A program made the translations under genes and the position numbers. Of a DNA stretch of 64,000 bases, positions 27,650-36,307 are shown one piece after another. Numbering within the stretch: the first letter of the stretch is position 1; the number at the start of each line of letters is the position of its first letter. Under the pieces are notes generated by a model. That model did no database searches, was not told the origin of the DNA, and saw only the letters and a program-made list of their open reading frames with translations. The stretch spans positions 1 to 64,000 of the forward strand of contig CAOKFN010000002.1 of the NCBI GenBank assembly GCA_948467735.1, read 5' to 3'. This DNA comes from an uncultured bacterium (GTDB taxonomy: Bacteria > Bacillota > Clostridia > Lachnospirales > Lachnospiraceae).

Positions 27650-29506
27650 ATGAAGAATAAAAAAAGTAAAATCAGCCCAAGCAGGCAGGCTTTGGATGAG
27701 GGGATTGCCCTGTATAAATCCCATCTTCTGTTTTCAAGGCTTGGGGGTTATCTTTGCATATATGATAAAAACCGTATGGGGAAAAAATCGGCGGCCTATG
27801 TGGACAGCGAGGGCAATATTTTTCTCAATCAGGATATGCTGCTCTCTCCCTCCCAGTGGGCGTATGCCATTGCACATTGTCAGCTTCATCTGGCTTTCGG
27901 GCATTTTGACGGGGAGAAGATGCCGGGTTATTGGAAAAAGGAGTGGGAAAAAGAGGAATGGAAGGTATCCTGCAATCCTTATTTGTGGAATGCTGCCTGC
28001 GATATTTATATTGCCAAGTTTCTCTATGATGTGAAATTCGGTTCCGCTTTGAGCGACGCGTCCGTGGCTGCATTTCCGGGGCCTTTGTCAGAGGAACGTA
28101 AGATATATGAATTTCTGGCCGAGCGGGGATGTGTGGAGCAGTATCAGGAATTTGGAACCGCTTCCCCGGGGGGGATGGATATGCAGGGCTTGGACAAACC
28201 TCTTTTCTATGATGAGTCGAAGAATCAAAAGAATCGATATGTAATTACGTTTGCTTATGCATTGGCCCATTCCGTCTCCCATGTGGTGAGCGCTGCCGGG
28301 GGGCATGAGGCCGTTACGGGAAAAGCATACACGGCTTCCCAAAAGGCCGCCATGTGGTTTATCAACCATTACCCCCTGCTGGGCGGGCTGGCTTCCGGTT
28401 TCAAGATCATAGAGGATTATGATTACTGCGTGAAAAACGAGATTTCCGTTGCGGCCGTGGATGTGACCTGCGCCGAAATTTATGTCAATCCTGCGGCCGG
28501 GTTGAATGGGGAAGAATTGAAATTCGTGCTGGCCCACGAGTTCCTCCATGCGGGGCTGCAGCACCATGAGCGCTGTCAGGGCCGCGACCATGAGCTTTGG
28601 AATGTGGCCTGCGATTATGTGATCAACGGCTGGCTTTTGGAAATGGGAATCGGAGAGATGCCAAACTGCGGCCTGCTCTATGATGAAAGCCTGAATGATA
28701 TATCGGCTGAAAGTCTGTATGACCACATTGTGAAGGATTTGAAGAAATATTCTAAAATGGAGACTTTCCGGGGGTACGGTAAGGGGGATATCATTGGGAA
28801 TTCCAATGGCTCTTCGGGATTTCATAAGCATGATGCGGCGTCTTTGGAGGATTTTTATAAAAGCGCCCTGCAGAACGGGCTGGAATATCATAATCAGGCC
28901 GGGAGAGGATATCTACCGGCGGGACTTGTGCAGGAAATCCGTGCCCTTGCGGTTCCGCCCATTCCTTGGGATGTGCAGCTGGCAAGGTGGTTCGACGTCT
29001 ATTTTGCACCTTTGGAAAAAAAGCGTTCCTACGCCAGACCCAGCCGCCGTCAGGGAAGTACGCCCGATATTCCAAGGCCAAGTTATGTACCGGGGGACAT
29101 ACCGGAACACAGCAGAACCTTCGGCGTTGTGGTGGATACCTCCGGTTCCATGGACGCCAAGCTTTTGGGATTTGCCTTGGGAGCCATAGCCAGCTATGCC
29201 GCCGCAAAGGAAGTGCCGTTTGCAAGAGTGGTATTCTGTGACGCCTGCGCTTATGACGCGGGATATCTGGCGCCGGAGGATATCGCCGGACGGGTGCGGG
29301 TGAAAGGCAGGGGCGGCACCATCTTACAGCCGGGAGTTGACCTGCTGGAATCCGCCGGGGATTTTCCAAAGGACGGCCCGATTTTAATCATTACGGACGG
29401 GGAAATTGAGGAGCATATGGCGATTCGGCATAAGCATGCATTTTTGATACCAAAGGGGAAAAGGCTTCCCTTCCGGCCCAAGGGAGAAGTGTTTTATTTT
29501 TCGTAG
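27650..29506 (+). CDS. VWA-domain protein with a duplicated metallopeptidase-like domain
   Basis: This 618-residue protein has a DUF2201-type putative metallopeptidase region followed by a VWA-like domain. The catalytic-type motif LAHEFLHAGLQHHER and the later LWNVACDYVINGWL lie at about residue 295. A second, similar block at about residue 75 reads IAHCQLHLAFGHFDGE and then LWNAACDIYIAKFL: the same layout, but Cys replaces the catalytic Glu. I infer an ancient internal duplication with an inactive first copy. The C-terminal 140 residues carry the metal-ion adhesion site DTSGSM, GRGGTILQPG and IITDGE. The ATG at 27650 follows AAAGGTGGTGG. It is the expected partner of the upstream MoxR ATPase; with RtcB it suggests a repair or quality-control module. 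Confidence 0.85.
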   Translation: MKNKKSKISPSRQALDEGIALYKSHLLFSRLGGYLCIYDKNRMGKKSAAYVDSEGNIFLNQDMLLSPSQWAYAIAHCQLHLAFGHFDGEKMPGYWKKEWEKEEWKVSCNPYLWNAACDIYIAKFLYDVKFGSALSDASVAAFPGPLSEERKIYEFLAERGCVEQYQEFGTASPGGMDMQGLDKPLFYDESKNQKNRYVITFAYALAHSVSHVVSAAGGHEAVTGKAYTASQKAAMWFINHYPLLGGLASGFKIIEDYDYCVKNEISVAAVDVTCAEIYVNPAAGLNGEELKFVLAHEFLHAGLQHHERCQGRDHELWNVACDYVINGWLLEMGIGEMPNCGLLYDESLNDISAESLYDHIVKDLKKYSKMETFRGYGKGDIIGNSNGSSGFHKHDAASLEDFYKSALQNGLEYHNQAGRGYLPAGLVQEIRALAVPPIPWDVQLARWFDVYFAPLEKKRSYARPSRRQGSTPDIPRPSYVPGDIPEHSRTFGVVVDTSGSMDAKLLGFALGAIASYAAAKEVPFARVVFCDACAYDAGYLAPEDIAGRVRVKGRGGTILQPGVDLLESAGDFPKDGPILIITDGEIEEHMAIRHKHAFLIPKGKRLPFRPKGEVFYFS

Positions 29507-29629
29507 GGATGCAGGCAGGGGAAAACTGACGCCGCGTGTGGCCGGCCAATTGAAGCAAAAACAGGGTTTTTATTTCCTGCGGCCTGCCGTACAGCAGATA
29601 AAGCGAAGCTGGGCGAATATCCTGTGTAT

Positions 29630-29670
29630 AAAGGGATGCGGTTCCCTTAGATGGGAGCCGCATCCCTTTA
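29630..29670. terminator. Terminator between the VWA gene and telA
   Basis: A long stem (AAAGGGATGCGGTTCCC on one side, GGGAGCCGCATCCCTTT on the other, with a 6-nt loop and one mismatch) lies between convergent genes. It starts with an A-run and ends with T, so it can work in both directions. Confidence 0.85.
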
Positions 29671-29772
29671 TATGTGGTTCATTCCTTAAAAACAGTTTTC
29701 AGCACACCGGCGTCTTTCTCCTCCCCGCATCCAATACTTTTAACAGTTTCACCGGCGGCCGCAATTTAAGTC

Positions 29773-30939
29773 TTACATTCTTCCGGAAGCCCGGCTCATG
29801 GTCAGCATCTTCTGCCGCATCTCGTCCTCGATTCTAACCAGCTCCGCTTCGGCGCTCTTCCTCTTGGCGCGTCCGTCCTCCTGAATTTTCAAGACTTCGT
29901 CCAAGGTGCTGATAAGTGTCTTGTTGGTGGCGGTGAGGGTCTCGATGTCCACGATGCCCCTCTCGCTTTCTCTGGCGGTTTCAATGGTCGCTATCTTAAG
30001 CGTTTCGGCGTTCTTTTTCAGAAGGGCGTTGGTCATATCCGTGACTTCCCTCTGGGCCTTTGCGGCCTCGCTGGAATGGCTTAGGCCGATGGCAATGACC
30101 ATCTGGCTCTTCCACAGGGGAATGGTATTCACCAGAGTGGATTGAATTTTCTCCGACATGGCGGTATCGTTGCTCTGAATCAACCGAATCTGGGGCGCCA
30201 TCTGCATGGAAATCGTTCTAGTGAGCTCCAAATCGTATATTTTCTTCTCAAAACGTTCACACATAGACGCAAAATCATTTGCCGCCTGCGTGTCTTCGGG
30301 GAGGCCGCTCTGCTCCGCCTTGGCGAGAAGCTGGGGAAGCTCCACGGTTCTTGCCTCCTCTAGTTTTTTCTTGCCCGCGATAATGTACATGGACAATTCC
30401 TTGAAGTAATGCAGATTCAGCTCATACATTTTATCCAGCATGGCCACATCCTTCAGAAGTGTTACCTGATGGTCTTCCATCACTTTGCAGATTCTATTGA
30501 TATTGGACTCTGCCTTGTCATATTTGATTTTCAGATTTTCAAGCCTGCTGCCTGTTTTTTTGAAGAAGCCAAGGAAACCTTTCTCCTCTTCTTCGTTGAA
30601 ATCCTTCAGCTCCGCCACTACGCTTGTGAGCATCTGCCCGATTTCCCCCATGTCCTTGGTGCGCACGTTGTTCAGGGCGCTCTCGGAGAAATCGGCGATT
30701 TTCTTCTGGCTTCCTGCTCCGTACTGCATTACCAGCTGGGTATTTTTCAGATCTATCTGTGCGGCGAAATCATCCACCATTTTTTGCTCCTCGGGGGTCA
30801 GGACAACCTCGGGCACCTTCGGCGTTTCCTCGGCGGACGGAGCATTCTGGGCTTTCTCCGCGGATTTCCCTTCCTCTCCGAAAGGATTCAAGGTCAGGGT
30901 GGGGGCTTGATTTAACATTTCATCTAAGTTGGTGCTCAT
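29773..30939 (-). CDS. telA: TelA-family (toxic anion resistance) protein
   Basis: This 388-residue protein is a member of the TelA/KlaA family (Bacillus YaaN-like). It has a short disordered N-terminus, then a long helical core: TRTISMQMAPQIRLIQSNDTAMSEKIQSTLVNTIPLWKSQMVIAIGL is the family signature, followed by ESERGIVDIETLTATNKTLISTLDEVLKIQEDG. The family was named for tellurite resistance, but its wider role appears to be in envelope stress responses, often next to tellurium-resistance-type or XpaC proteins. It lies 52 bp downstream of an XpaC-like gene. The start has GGAGGAG. Confidence 0.92.
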   Translation of the reverse strand: MSTNLDEMLNQAPTLTLNPFGEEGKSAEKAQNAPSAEETPKVPEVVLTPEEQKMVDDFAAQIDLKNTQLVMQYGAGSQKKIADFSESALNNVRTKDMGEIGQMLTSVVAELKDFNEEEEKGFLGFFKKTGSRLENLKIKYDKAESNINRICKVMEDHQVTLLKDVAMLDKMYELNLHYFKELSMYIIAGKKKLEEARTVELPQLLAKAEQSGLPEDTQAANDFASMCERFEKKIYDLELTRTISMQMAPQIRLIQSNDTAMSEKIQSTLVNTIPLWKSQMVIAIGLSHSSEAAKAQREVTDMTNALLKKNAETLKIATIETARESERGIVDIETLTATNKTLISTLDEVLKIQEDGRAKRKSAEAELVRIEDEMRQKMLTMSRASGRM

Positions 30940-30991
30940 TTTTACTCCTCCATTATATGTTAATTTATTCAGTGCAGATTATCATGTATTT

Positions 30992-32542
30992 TTATTCTTT
31001 CATGTACTGCGCCTGTTTGGGTTCCGGCTCTTCCTGACGGTTCGGCACAAGTTCCATTTCACGCATCAGACCTTCTCTGGCAAGCATGGTCTTTAATACC
31101 TGCGCGTCCGTGGTAACATCAAAGACGGTGTCTTGGAACAGATTATTCAAAAGCTCGGTAAAGGCCTGATTGATGGTATCCAGCGTGTTCTCTATCTCGG
31201 CCTTTGCTTTGATAATCTCTTCTCCGGGGGAGCTGACGCGGTCGAACTCTTCATAGGCTTCCACTAATTTCAATGTGGTGGGCAGGTAATAACTCATCAC
31301 CTTATGCATCCGATGCATCTGGTCGGGGTGTTCTTTCAGACTGTCGAAAATGTCTTTTAACAGATTTTCCATGCGGAATAATTTGGCTGAAATGACTTCC
31401 CCGGGAATTCTGTCGTTCAAATCTCTCAGCCTGCGAATGCATTCCATCCCTTCTCTGACCATGATATCCAGTTCGGAAGCCAGTTCGTCCGAAGCTTCCG
31501 GCGCGGGCTGTTTTTCATGGACGGGGGTGCTTTCTTCCAAAGTCATGGTGATTCTGTTTTCTTTCTCTCTGAATCTGCGGTTTGCTTCTGTTTCCAGATA
31601 CTGCCTGTAGATCGTGTCGTTTAAAATCAGACAGGTTTTTTGTTCGTCCATATGGCCTTCCGGAAAGAACCCGAGGTCCAGCATTTTTTGAAGGTCTTTT
31701 GTAACATAGCGGACGCTTTTTCCTGTGGCCTTTGCCAGATTTTCGATATCCTCGTACATTTTATGGCCGCAGAGCTGTACATAGCGCACCGCCCGTTTCA
31801 GTCGGTGCTTCTGCCATATGCCCAGACGCACCATACCGTAAAAGACAGCCAGAAATATGAAATTTACAATCCAGCCCTCCAGCGTTGTGTCCCCGGCTAA
31901 AAAGACAAACAGCCGGATAAGGGTGATAAATCCCGTGATACCCAGACCGATTCCGCCGAATACCTGATAGAGCACATTGGAAACCTTGCCCACTCTTCTC
32001 ATTTTTACCGCGGGAAGATTCATGACGGCGTTCTGGGATGGCTGGGTCGGTTTGTTCTGGGACATTTCAAAAGACTGCCTGGCCGTTTGAAGGCCCTGCT
32101 TCGCCATGTCGATGCCAAACTGGGCCGCGTTTTGGGAAAAACTCTGCTGTCCCTGTCTGCGCTGCATTTTGTCTTGAATGTGCTGCTGTATCTGGGCCTG
32201 CTTCTGCTGGGCCCGTTCCAAGGCTCTCTGCTGCCAGATGGGGAGCGCGCTTTGGCCCTGCTGACCGGACATGCTTACATTGTTGTTCTGAATATTCACA
32301 TGGTTATTTTGAACGTTTATGCTGCTGCTCTGAATATTTACATTGTTATTCCGAATGCCTCCGTTATTGTTCTGCCAGCTTCCGCTGCCCGAGTTTACGT
32401 GGATTCCCACTTCGTTTAAGGCGGTGGTCACAGTCTGCGATACCAGATTGTTCAGCTCCTTAAAATCCCCGGTATTCAAAGCGTTTGACAAAGCGTCCTT
32501 CATTCGTTCGCCCGTATTGCTCCAACCTTGATTATTGCTCAT
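30992..32542 (-). CDS. XpaC-like 5-bromo-4-chloroindolyl phosphate hydrolysis family protein
   Basis: This 516-residue protein pairs with TelA as xpaC pairs with yaaN in Bacillus. The N-terminus is polar, with a striking Asn-rich stretch of short repeats (NNVNIQ, SINVQNN, HVNIQNN, NVSM) at about residues 65-95, then a Gln-rich helical region. Two hydrophobic segments (about 200-250) form a membrane hairpin. The C-terminal XpaC domain contains KATGKSVRYVTKDLQKMLDLGFFPEGHMDEQKTCLILND, then a long helical region. The function is unknown beyond the name of the family. The Asn-rich repeats look recently expanded. Confidence 0.85.
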   Translation of the reverse strand: MSNNQGWSNTGERMKDALSNALNTGDFKELNNLVSQTVTTALNEVGIHVNSGSGSWQNNNGGIRNNNVNIQSSSINVQNNHVNIQNNNVSMSGQQGQSALPIWQQRALERAQQKQAQIQQHIQDKMQRRQGQQSFSQNAAQFGIDMAKQGLQTARQSFEMSQNKPTQPSQNAVMNLPAVKMRRVGKVSNVLYQVFGGIGLGITGFITLIRLFVFLAGDTTLEGWIVNFIFLAVFYGMVRLGIWQKHRLKRAVRYVQLCGHKMYEDIENLAKATGKSVRYVTKDLQKMLDLGFFPEGHMDEQKTCLILNDTIYRQYLETEANRRFREKENRITMTLEESTPVHEKQPAPEASDELASELDIMVREGMECIRRLRDLNDRIPGEVISAKLFRMENLLKDIFDSLKEHPDQMHRMHKVMSYYLPTTLKLVEAYEEFDRVSSPGEEIIKAKAEIENTLDTINQAFTELLNNLFQDTVFDVTTDAQVLKTMLAREGLMREMELVPNRQEEPEPKQAQYMKE

Positions 32543-32671
32543 ATATTGCGCCCTCTTATTATTCTTATATCCATACGAATTTCCATATGTGAAATGTTAT
32601 TCATGGTCTGCCCTGCCTGCCTATCCTCGATATAGGCAGATGCGGCGGATCATTTTGCTATCATACCTTCT

Positions 32672-32700
32672 ATTATCACACATCAAACCTGAGTCCGCAA
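32672..32700 (-). promoter_or_regulatory. Promoter of the xpaC-telA pair
   Basis: On the minus strand TTGCGG (32695-32700) and GATAAT (32672-32677) are 17 bases apart, about 130 bases before the start codon. The region to 32803 otherwise has no gene. Confidence 0.6.
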
Positions 32701-32803
32701 CATTTTCTTTCGTATTATTTCTTTAATTTTTTCTAAGTTTTTTATAACAAAAATATATAAAGATTTAATAAGGTATTATGTACGCCCACAGCCCGGACGC
32801 GGT

Positions 32804-33472
32804 TTACTGTTCAATAAAATTGCCATAGATGGAGGAAGGCAGATTGTGGACGTCGTATGCCAGTCTCCAAATGTTTTTCCAGTCTTCCTTCTTTTCCAAG
32901 CAGCTGCGTATTTTGGTTAACGCCTGACAAATTTTGTCTATCAGGCATACGTTTTGCCGGGAAAGCCGAAAATCCCATGGATATAGCTCCATGATCGCCG
33001 CGGAAGATTTAAAAGGACAGCCGTTTTCCTCCGTAATTAGAAAATTTAATTTATCAATAAACAGTTTTGGGTCGATACTGTTTTCCAGCATGTCCAGACA
33101 CAGCCGGATACTATCGATTTTCTGTTTGATGACAGCCGACGGAAAATCGGGCGGAAATCGATTTTCGTCCGTAAATGTGTTAAGCCGCAGGTACATAATA
33201 CTTTCATATAAATGGCATAGTACAACGACAAGCGGAAAATGTTGGTTGGAATAAAAGTCAGAATAGCTGACGTAGTGAATTGTATTCATCTCTATTTTGG
33301 ACATATTTCTCAGCAGTTCATTGCCATGCTTGTCGGCAAATACAATAAAATCCTGCATTTCGATGGGCTGATTATCGCTTAATTCGAGAAATTCAGCCGC
33401 GCCCCATAGTGAATTTTGTATTTTTTTGAATTGATTCGGACTCACATATATTTTTAGCAGTTTATCTCTCAT
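32804..33472 (-). CDS. Unrecognised cytoplasmic protein
   Basis: I do not recognise this 222-residue protein (MRDKLLKIYVSPNQFKKIQNSLWGAAEFLELSDN...). No membrane segment or signal is seen. It looks mixed alpha/beta with a helical C-terminus. The open frame extends another 91 codons upstream, but that part translates the repeat element at 33489-33545 and hairpins; the ATG at 33472 has AAAGGA about nine bases upstream and was chosen. It is downstream of a HIT-family gene. Confidence 0.7.
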   Translation of the reverse strand: MRDKLLKIYVSPNQFKKIQNSLWGAAEFLELSDNQPIEMQDFIVFADKHGNELLRNMSKIEMNTIHYVSYSDFYSNQHFPLVVVLCHLYESIMYLRLNTFTDENRFPPDFPSAVIKQKIDSIRLCLDMLENSIDPKLFIDKLNFLITEENGCPFKSSAAIMELYPWDFRLSRQNVCLIDKICQALTKIRSCLEKKEDWKNIWRLAYDVHNLPSSIYGNFIEQ

Positions 33473-33488
33473 GGGAGCGGGTCCTTTC

Positions 33489-33545
33489 TTTATTCCCGCG
33501 AGCAGACATTGCTCGCTGAGCAGACATTGCTCGCTGAGCAATGAG
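33489..33545. repeat. Dispersed inverted-repeat element, copy 2, with internal duplication
   Basis: This copy matches the element at 11575-11613 (TTTATTCCC, GCGAGCA/TGCTCGC hairpin, end GAGCAATGAG) but has an extra tandem copy of the 18-base GAGCAGACATTGCTCGCT segment. It sits between two genes on the minus strand. Confidence 0.65.
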
Positions 33546-33608
33546 CCAAGTGCCGTGCTTGCAAAGCCAAGCACGGGTTGGCTTGAGCATATTGGCGAAT
33601 GCCGCAAT

Positions 33609-33645
33609 GGCCAAGATGCGTTTAGATTGCATGCGCATCTTGGCC
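33609..33645 (-). terminator. Hairpin after the HIT gene
   Basis: A perfect 12-bp stem (GGCCAAGATGCG / CGCATCTTGGCC) lies 6 bases past the HIT gene stop on the minus strand. It is followed by a second GC-rich hairpin around 33546-33584. No clear T-run is present, so termination is uncertain. Confidence 0.5.
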
Positions 33646-33651
33646 GGGTAA

Positions 33652-34071
33652 TTAAAGATTTGCTTTTATTTTGTCGATCATTTCCTGATATTCCGTATCC
33701 GTGAGAAAGGTTCTGCCGGGATTCATTTGGAAAGTACCGCCCCATTCGTCGCCGTCCTGATATTTCGGAACCAGATGCATATGCAGATGGCAGCCGGTGT
33801 CGCCATAAGCGCCGTAATTGAGTTTATCAGGGTGGAAGGCGGCGTGAATCGCCCGGGCGGCGTGGGCTACGTCCGCCATAAAAGCATTTCTTTCCTCGTC
33901 GCTGATATCCACGATTTCGCTTACATGGTCTTTATAAGCTACGATGCACCTGCCGGGTTTGCTCTGTTCTTTAAATAAAATCAGGCTGCTGACCTTTAAA
34001 TCACAGATAAAAATCCCAAACTTGTCCAGAAGCTCCCCTCTCATACAATATCCGCAGTTTGAATCCTTCAT
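33652..34071 (-). CDS. HIT-family hydrolase
   Basis: This 139-residue protein is a histidine-triad hydrolase that acts on nucleoside monophosphate derivatives. The N-terminus has a Cys pair (NCGYCMRG), as in several Hit-type zinc-binding members. The catalytic triad HLHMHLVPKY is near residue 99. The ATG at 34071 follows GGAGGA; the frame extends to 34110 without support. A promoter lies at 34238-34266. Confidence 0.9.
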   Translation of the reverse strand: MKDSNCGYCMRGELLDKFGIFICDLKVSSLILFKEQSKPGRCIVAYKDHVSEIVDISDEERNAFMADVAHAARAIHAAFHPDKLNYGAYGDTGCHLHMHLVPKYQDGDEWGGTFQMNPGRTFLTDTEYQEMIDKIKANL

Positions 34072-34237
34072 AATAGTCCTCCATTCTTGCTCAGCCCGAT
34101 GCACATCCATATATATTCACGAGCGGCCCAATCTGCCGTCAATTCACGACGCTTCTTCTACGTGAGTCGAGGAATATGACGAATATCGGCGGCTGTGAGT
34201 ATAAATCCATGCCGGTTTTGTTTGGTTTCTGATATGA

Positions 34238-34266
34238 ATTATACTATTATCCTTTATTTTTGTCTA
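34238..34266 (-). promoter_or_regulatory. Promoter of the HIT gene
   Basis: On the minus strand TAGACA (34261-34266) and TATAAT (34238-34243) are 17 bases apart. It is about 165 bases from the start codon. The leader includes a dyad-rich section around 34110-34200. Confidence 0.75.
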
Positions 34267-34370
34267 TGAAAATTAAGCGGTTTTTGGCTGTACTGCGACC
34301 GCCGAAATCTACAGCGGTAAAATGGGCGGCGCAGAAATTAATTTTGTAATTGTTTGCCATTTTCCCAGAC

Positions 34371-34399
34371 TTGTAACAATGAGGGAATCATGGTACAAT
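34371..34399 (+). promoter_or_regulatory. Promoter of the cytidylate-kinase-like gene
   Basis: TTGTAA (34371-34376) and TACAAT (34394-34399) are 17 bases apart, about 90 bases before the start codon. The intergenic stretch 34072-34490 holds only these divergent promoters and leader sequences. Confidence 0.75.
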
Positions 34400-34490
34400 A
34401 TGAATCAAGGATAAGGGGATTGCAGGACAGCTTTTTGTACATAAGCAGCGCCGAAGCATGTAAATCCTTATCGGTACAGGAGGATGGTTT

Positions 34491-34976
34491 ATGAATCTGG
34501 TGATTACAATGAGCCGTAGATTTGGAACAGGCGCCAGTATGATAGCGGAGGAATTGTCACAAAAGCTTGGGATACCGGTGTATGACAGGGCCTACATTGA
34601 ACATGAACTGGAGGGGGAAAGTTATGCGGATGAGGCGGAGGTTATAAGGAAGCTGGCATCCCGGTCCTGTATTATTCTGGGGCGATGTGCTTCTGAGATT
34701 TTGAAGGATCAGACGAATGTGTTTCATATTTATGTCTGTGCTGACAAGGAAGACCGCATACGGCGGATTATGAAAAAGGAATCCCTGTCGTATGAGGATG
34801 CAAAAGCTTTGCTGGAGAAAAATGACAAAGCGCGTTCGGAATATTATTATCAAAATACGGGAAAAGTGTGGGGAGATGTGAATAATTATCATATGATTTT
34901 GGATACTTCCCGGCTGGGAATTGAAAATTGTGCGGATATATTGATTAAATATTTTGAAAGGATAGAAATTATTTAG
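34491..34976 (+). CDS. Cytidylate kinase-like protein
   Basis: This 161-residue P-loop protein resembles the cytidylate kinase-like family that is widespread in Clostridia. The P-loop is SRRFGTGASMIAEELSQKLG, lacking the canonical GKS/GKT lysine; the rest fits a short NMP-kinase fold (VYDRAYIE, ILGRCASEIL, HIYVCADKEDRIRRIM, ILDTSRLG). The ATG follows AGGAGG. The substrate is unknown, and the absence of a classic P-loop Lys is common to this family. Confidence 0.8.
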   Translation: MNLVITMSRRFGTGASMIAEELSQKLGIPVYDRAYIEHELEGESYADEAEVIRKLASRSCIILGRCASEILKDQTNVFHIYVCADKEDRIRRIMKKESLSYEDAKALLEKNDKARSEYYYQNTGKVWGDVNNYHMILDTSRLGIENCADILIKYFERIEII

Positions 34977-35021
34977 GAGTTTCATGGATTTGGCTGTAAG
35001 GCCGGAGGCTTTTATCATGCA

Positions 35022-35047
35022 AAAAGAGCAGGATTGGCTGCTCTTTT
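35022..35047 (+). terminator. Intrinsic terminator of the cytidylate-kinase-like gene
   Basis: A 10-bp stem (AAAAGAGCAG / CTGCTCTTTT, 6-nt loop) is followed by more T, a classic rho-independent terminator. It separates this gene from the antiporter operon. The remaining 200 bases before 35265 have no gene. Confidence 0.92.
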
Positions 35048-35264
35048 TTGTTACGGCGGATTATGAAAAAAGGAATCCCTGTTAATTTGAGCAGAAAACT
35101 GAAAGTCAACGGAGAACAGAATAGGAATATCCTACAGAACGGAATAGGAAAATCCGGCAGATAGCATAAAAGCAAGGGCGGCCTTTTGTGCAAGATTTTT
35201 GGATAAACATCTTTAAAATTGGAATATTTTGTGATAAAATGTGAAATTTGTAAGGAGGTGCGGT

Positions 35265-35735
35265 ATGTTTTTGCTTTACTTTCTGTTATGGGTTATTTTT
35301 AACGGAAGTTTTACACTGGAGATAGGCGTGATCGGACTGCTGATTGCAGGGGTGTTAACGGCTTTTTCCTGTAAATTTATGGATTATAGTCCGGCGAAGG
35401 AATTGTGGGTTTATAGAAAGACTTTTCTGTTTTTACAATATATTTGTCTGCTGGTTAAGGAAATTGTGAAAGCTAATATGAATGTAATTCATTTGATATT
35501 GACGCAGAAGGAAGAAATAGATCCCGTTCTGGTTCATTTCCGGTCGGATTTGAAGACGCCCGTGGGGAGGGCCTTTCTGGCGAACTGTATTACCCTCACC
35601 CCGGGAACGATTACGGTAACATTGGAGGATTCCAGTTATACGGTACATTGTCTGGATGAAACTATGGCGGAGGGAATCGACGAAAGTGAGTTTATCGAAT
35701 ATATCAGACGTTTGGAGGGACACAACAGTCCCTAA
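35265..35735 (+). CDS. mrpE: Mrp/Mbh-type antiporter subunit E (MrpE/MbhA)
   Basis: This 156-residue protein is the small E subunit of multi-subunit Na+/H+ antiporters, equivalent to MbhA. It has two or three N-terminal membrane segments (LLYFLLWVIFNGSFTLEIGVIGLLIAGVLTAFS), a helical middle with the family motif FLQYICLLVKEIVKANMNVIHLIL, and a soluble end with the typical NCITLTPGTITVTLEDSSYTVHCLD. The ATG at 35265 follows AAGGAGGTGCGGT; the frame starts earlier at a GTG. It is the first gene of the ten-gene operon. Confidence 0.92.
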   Translation: MFLLYFLLWVIFNGSFTLEIGVIGLLIAGVLTAFSCKFMDYSPAKELWVYRKTFLFLQYICLLVKEIVKANMNVIHLILTQKEEIDPVLVHFRSDLKTPVGRAFLANCITLTPGTITVTLEDSSYTVHCLDETMAEGIDESEFIEYIRRLEGHNSP

Positions 35736-35837
35736 AGGACAGCTCGGTAAGATGGCGGCAAGTCAAGAATTTGAAAGGAAAATATTTTAAACGCGGGGAA
35801 GTCAGGCTGGGAGCCAGTTGGGAGCTAAAGAAATCCG

Positions 35838-35895
35838 GAAAGAAACAAATGAGGAAGGAAACAAACTAGGAAAGAAACAAATCAGGACAAAGAAA
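35838..35895. repeat. A-rich imperfect direct repeats between mrpE and mrpF
   Basis: Three or four imperfect copies of a roughly 17-base AGGAAAGAAACAAAT unit lie in a 221-base spacer. The spacer is unusual because the rest of the operon is tightly packed; no gene or clear terminator is seen. Confidence 0.5.
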
Positions 35896-35956
35896 TCGTA
35901 AAGTAAAGAAATAAAATAAACATTTAGGAAATAAATAAATCAGGAAGTGACAAGAT

Positions 35957-36307
35957 ATGGGAAGAGGAATTGAAAGCTTGGAGAAAGCGTATCATATTTT
36001 CTTTATGGCCGTATTGATTCTATTGGCCGTTTTGTTGATATTGTGTCTGGTGCGCGCCATTATCGGCCCTAGGACTGCGGACAGGATTGTATCCGTGAAC
36101 ATGATGGGAACCATGGTTATTGTAATGATTGCGATATTGGCATTAATGCTGGGAGAAGGGTATCTGGCGGACATCTGCATTATCTATGCCATGATAAGCT
36201 TTCTTGCGGTGATTGTGCTGACAAAGGTATGCATGGGTGTGTATCTGGAAAAAAAGGAAGCGGCGGAGGGCGGGAAGCCTATGGAGGGAAAAGATGGCGG
36301 TCATTGA
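35957..36307 (+). CDS. mrpF: Antiporter subunit F (MrpF/MbhB)
   Basis: This 116-residue protein has three membrane segments and the MrpF pattern LVRAIIGPRTADRIVSVNMMGTMVIVMIAILALMLGEGYLADICIIYAMISFLAVIVL. The C-terminus is short and hydrophilic. Subunit F belongs to the ion-transport part of Mrp complexes. Its end overlaps mrpG by 14 bp. Confidence 0.93.
   Translation: MGRGIESLEKAYHIFFMAVLILLAVLLILCLVRAIIGPRTADRIVSVNMMGTMVIVMIAILALMLGEGYLADICIIYAMISFLAVIVLTKVCMGVYLEKKEAAEGGKPMEGKDGGH

Noticed and set aside
33473..33745. N-terminal extension of the unknown protein at 32804
   Set aside because: It translates the inverted-repeat element and terminator-like hairpins; a good ribosome site precedes the ATG at 33472.
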